A stretch of DNA of 64,000 nt, taken from contig CAWGLW010000004.1 in assembly GCA_963823525.1 (NCBI GenBank), positions 248,001-312,000 of the forward strand. The letters run 5' to 3'. The notes beneath the pieces were generated by a model. The model saw nothing but the letters and a program-made list of their open reading frames with translations, was not told the origin of the DNA and made no database searches. Source of the DNA: CAWGLW01 sp963823525 (GTDB lineage Bacteria; Pseudomonadota; Gammaproteobacteria; Steroidobacterales; Steroidobacteraceae). The position numbers and the translations under genes are program-made. The first letter of the stretch is position 1; each line of letters begins with the position of its first letter. This document shows positions 61,897 through 64,000 of this stretch, in pieces.

Positions 61897-62502
61897 TCAC
61901 GCTTTCCTGCGCCGGCTCAGGCCAACGCCGAACAAGCCCAGGCTCAACAGTGCGAGCGTTCCCGGCTCCGGGACGAAAGCCAGCTGACCCGAGTAGGAAC
62001 TCGGACCGGAAGCGCGGGTCGTGCCCGTCACCTGGATGATGTAGCGGCCGGCAGCGAGTCCGTTCGCCAGAATTTCCCAACGATCGTTGGACGCGTTGAC
62101 TTGGTAGAGCCTGGTACCGGGAACGATCGCCGAGCACGCGCCCGGGAGCGGCGTGGCTGCCGCGTCGCAGGTGCTGCCGCCATCCGTCCACAGCGCGCCC
62201 ATGAAGTTGGCAACGGCCGTAAAGCGCGTGAAGTCGGCCGAGATCGAACCCGAACCGGCCGGGCTCAGGTCGAACACGAGGAAGTCATTGAAATCCGTGC
62301 TCGGGCCGACGTCGGCCTGGATGTCGGTGTGGTTGAACGTGCCGTTGTCGAACGTGTCCGGGTTGTAGAGGCCGATGTAGGTGCCCGCCTCGCCGTCCAG
62401 TACTTCGCAACCACTGCAGATCGTGTTGGCACTGGCGCCCTGGGCGGCCAGCGCAAGGCCACCGATGGCCGCGCAGGTGCTGATTGTCTTGAATATATTC
62501 AT
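61897..62502 (-). CDS. PEP-CTERM sorting-signal protein 2
   Basis: A 201-residue exported protein. The signal peptide is STCAAIGGLALAAQGASA. The C-terminal exosortase tail is VPEPGTLALLSLGLFGVG then LSRRRKA. The mature part has two Cys close together after the signal (CSGCEVLDGE) and later Cys (TCDAAATPLPGACS) that could form disulfides, and beta-rich segments such as YIIQVTGTTRASG. It resembles protein 1 only in the tail. It has its own sigma-54 promoter (62575-62591). Start at 62502 is the normal ATG, with AGGAGTAACAG upstream. Confidence 0.87.
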   Translation of the reverse strand: MNIFKTISTCAAIGGLALAAQGASANTICSGCEVLDGEAGTYIGLYNPDTFDNGTFNHTDIQADVGPSTDFNDFLVFDLSPAGSGSISADFTRFTAVANFMGALWTDGGSTCDAAATPLPGACSAIVPGTRLYQVNASNDRWEILANGLAAGRYIIQVTGTTRASGPSSYSGQLAFVPEPGTLALLSLGLFGVGLSRRRKA

Positions 62503-62867
62503 GGCTCTGTTACTCCTGATCCAATTTTCCGATAAGTGTCGATCCGTCAGATCGATGTTTTCGACAGGAGATGTAGCAAGCTGCGTGCCAACTCTACTTT
62601 TCTTTTTTAAAACAATAAATTACACATAATCATTCAATTGCTTTTTGAGGAATCGTAATGTCAGCCGACACGGCCTCGCAAGCGACTGTGACGCCCGTTC
62701 ACTTTTATCTGAGGCACGGTTCCCGGTCGGGAAATGCACCAGGAGCGGATTAAAGAAGCGGGTAAGAATCCCGCCGCGAAGCTGGGATTTTCACCGTGCG
62801 CAAGGCCCCGGATACAGCCAGCTGACGCGCATCCATACTGCCCCCCCCGCGCCACTGGCTCCACTCA
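62503..62867. other. Intergenic region upstream of PEP-CTERM gene 2
   Basis: Besides the sigma-54 promoter this 365-bp stretch holds an AT-rich tract (62600-62635), which is a plausible enhancer or curvature region for RpoN activators. No gene was found. The minus-strand metallo-hydrolase ends at its far side. Confidence 0.4.
62575..62591 (-). promoter_or_regulatory. Sigma-54 (-24/-12) promoter of PEP-CTERM gene 2
   Basis: On the minus strand TTGGCACGCAGCTTGCTA matches the RpoN consensus at every conserved base (TTGGCACG then TTGCT, GG and GC ten bases apart). Transcription should start near 62565, about 60 nt before the ATG at 62502. It is the better of the two sigma-54 sites seen. Confidence 0.85.
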
Positions 62868-63587
62868 CTACATAACGGCCAGCCTGTCGGCAAGGGCGAG
62901 AAGCTGGGCTCCGCCGTCGCCCTCGTAGGCGCTGCCGTGCATGCAGGCCAGTATCCGGGGCTCCAGCGAGGCCAGTCGTTCCAGCACCGGTCGCGTATTC
63001 GCGCCATGGGCGAAATAATCCATGGCGGCACGCATCTGCTCGCTGGACTCAAGAACGTCATCACTGACCGGCGCGTGCTCACACCCTCCCTGCGTGAACA
63101 GGTCGCCGCAGAAAAGTATCCGCCGTGTCTTTTCGAACAGGAAGCCGTTCTCCCAGGAATGCGGCACGTGTGGCGCATCGAGCCATTGGACGACGTGACG
63201 ACCCAGCGACAGTGTTTCGCCATCGGCAAGCACCCGCGGCGGCCGGTCTGCGAGATCGGTCATACTGGTCATCGCGGCCACCTCGCTGCATAGCGGCTCC
63301 GCCTGCGGCGCGGCGTTGAGAAACTGGTTGAGTGCGCCGCATTCATCCGCCTCGACATGGCAAAAGGCGATGTAGCGAAGTTTGTCCAGCGGGCACACCG
63401 TGGCAATGGCGTTGCTCACCGCATTGAAAAATCCACGCTGGCCCGTGTGAAACAACAGCGCCGACTCATCCATCAACAAGTACTGATTGAACGTGAATCC
63501 ACCGGGTGCCATCTCCGGTGGTATCGCAGTGCTGATGCGGTAGAGATTCTCAGCGACTTCATCGATTCGGGTCGTCACCTGGTTCAT
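62868..63587 (-). CDS. Metallo-beta-lactamase-fold oxidoreductase/hydrolase (ODP-like)
   Basis: A 239-residue protein with the metallo-beta-lactamase fold. The diiron flavoprotein-type ligand set is visible: HVEADECGALNQF (H-x-E-x-D), then HVPHSWENGFLF and FCGDLFTQGGCEHAP, with a final His in CMHGSAYEGD. The H-x-E-x-D form, instead of HxHxDH, is that of the ODP/FprA-like oxygen- or NO-binding domains, though the flavodoxin half is absent. The start at 63587 (MNQVTTRIDE) has AGGAG eight bases upstream; a GTG three codons earlier abuts that site. Confidence 0.8.
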   Translation of the reverse strand: MNQVTTRIDEVAENLYRISTAIPPEMAPGGFTFNQYLLMDESALLFHTGQRGFFNAVSNAIATVCPLDKLRYIAFCHVEADECGALNQFLNAAPQAEPLCSEVAAMTSMTDLADRPPRVLADGETLSLGRHVVQWLDAPHVPHSWENGFLFEKTRRILFCGDLFTQGGCEHAPVSDDVLESSEQMRAAMDYFAHGANTRPVLERLASLEPRILACMHGSAYEGDGGAQLLALADRLAVM

Positions 63588-63612
63588 GCCGATCACTCCT
63601 GCTTTTTCCGGA

Positions 63613-63638
63613 GGACAGGTTTGAGCCTACTCCTGTCC
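63613..63638. other. Inverted repeat upstream of the metallo-hydrolase
   Basis: GGACAGG (63613-63619) and CCTGTCC (63632-63638) are perfect 7-bp arms around a 12-base spacer, about 26 bp upstream of the start at 63587. It could be an operator for a dimeric regulator or a hairpin in the leader. Confidence 0.3.
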
Positions 63639-63838
63639 CGATGGACGCGCATGGCATAGTTGCCGCACGGCTGAATATCGCCGGCTGGCGCTGAAGACCG
63701 GGCTGGTGTCCTCGTCTTGCCGGTACCAGCGCGTTACGGTCAATACTGACGTGACCGGCGCCCCATGCGGCCCCACGAGGCGCGACAATGGCGAGGCCTC
63801 GCCCTTATCATCGCGCACCCGCAAGAAACGCCGTCATC

Positions 63839-64000
63839 ATGGACTTCATCAACGCATATCCCTTCCTGCTTGCCCCGGCCATCTTCCTGGCGCGGGTGAT
63901 CGACGTGTCACTCGGGACTTTTCGCACCATTGTCGTGTTTCGCGGCTACCCCGCCCTCGCTGCTGCCATCGGCTTCTTCGAGGTCCTGATCTGGGTCGCC
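63839..64000 (+). CDS. DUF2179/DUF5698-type membrane protein, N-terminus (partial)
   Basis: Fifty-four codons from the ATG at 63839 run to the window edge. The peptide is hydrophobic with two helices: FLLAPAIFLARVIDVSLGT and YPALAAAIGFFEVLIWVA. The pattern LARVxDVSLGTxR followed by GFFEVLIW matches the N-terminus of the UPF0316 (DUF2179/DUF5698) membrane protein family, of unknown function. The rest lies outside the window. Confidence 0.7.
   Translation, partial: MDFINAYPFLLAPAIFLARVIDVSLGTFRTIVVFRGYPALAAAIGFFEVLIWVA

Noticed and set aside
1..64000. CRISPR arrays, tRNA genes, rRNA, integrase and insertion sequences
   Set aside because: I read the gaps and found no spaced direct repeats, cloverleaf-like sequence or transposase motifs; absence is from manual reading only.

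Overview
The window looks like chromosomal DNA from a GC-rich, Gram-negative gammaproteobacterium, probably a free-living marine or sediment type (the Woeseiaceae/Chromatiales neighbourhood is a guess). The grounds are the order SRP RNA - dnaX - ybaB - recR, the ppsR/ppsA pair, a Prc protease, RND pumps, lipoproteins, a type I QueF, and exported proteins with PEP-CTERM sorting tails. No tRNA, rRNA, integrase, insertion sequence or CRISPR array was seen. Genes are dense on both strands, and both edges cut genes (an exported protein at 1-105 and a DUF2179/DUF5698-type membrane protein from 63839).

Layout. 0-5.3 kb: an ABC-F ATPase facing a minus-strand operon of a Gfo/Idh/MocA oxidoreductase, an FMN L-lactate-type dehydrogenase and a quinone reductase-like enzyme. 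5.3-10.3 kb: small membrane or unknown proteins, an exported M28 peptidase and Prc. 10.3-17.9 kb: an efflux operon with one adaptor lipoprotein and two RND pumps, behind a recognisable promoter with overlapping palindromes. 18-23.4 kb: a DUF4382-like lipoprotein, an ankyrin-repeat lipoprotein and a CARDB-type exported protein, with two near-identical 44-46 bp perfect palindromes. 23.4-28.6 kb: nitronate monooxygenase, an AGPS-like flavoenzyme, a coiled-coil protein, a YqiB-like protein and PpsR. 28.6-34.9 kb: PpsA, a CadC-like membrane regulator with a TPR region, and three small envelope genes of unknown function behind a long inverted repeat.

35-38.4 kb is housekeeping: recR, ybaB, dnaX, the SRP RNA with a leader, and queF. 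38.5-48.4 kb is a lipid region: an alpha/beta hydrolase, two wax ester synthase/diacylglycerol acyltransferase homologues, and a five-gene minus-strand operon (acyl-CoA dehydrogenase, SDR, APH-type kinase, acyl-CoA dehydrogenase, SDR) facing a LysR-type gene. The APH-kinase/dehydrogenase/SDR core resembles the bacterial levulinate (lva) route and the eukaryotic ACAD10/11 fusions, so 4-hydroxyacyl-CoA breakdown is a reasonable hypothesis. 48.4-54.7 kb: LysR, an exported M64 peptidase, an MgtC/DUF4010 membrane protein, a PrsW-type protease, a CHRD protein and a small membrane protein. 54.7-64 kb: an amidohydrolase, two related CxCGRRWF zinc-ribbon proteins, a DUF294 nucleotidyltransferase coupled to a DnaQ-like exonuclease, an aldehyde dehydrogenase, two PEP-CTERM proteins each behind a sigma-54 -24/-12 promoter, and a metallo-beta-lactamase-fold protein.

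The strongest leads are: the two sigma-54/PEP-CTERM units; the 4-hydroxyacid-like operon; lysine-rich histone-like tails on an acyltransferase and on the LysR regulator; the twin palindromes; and the unknown small-envelope-protein locus at 33.2-34.9 kb. All functions are read from sequence motifs and recalled family features; no database search was run.
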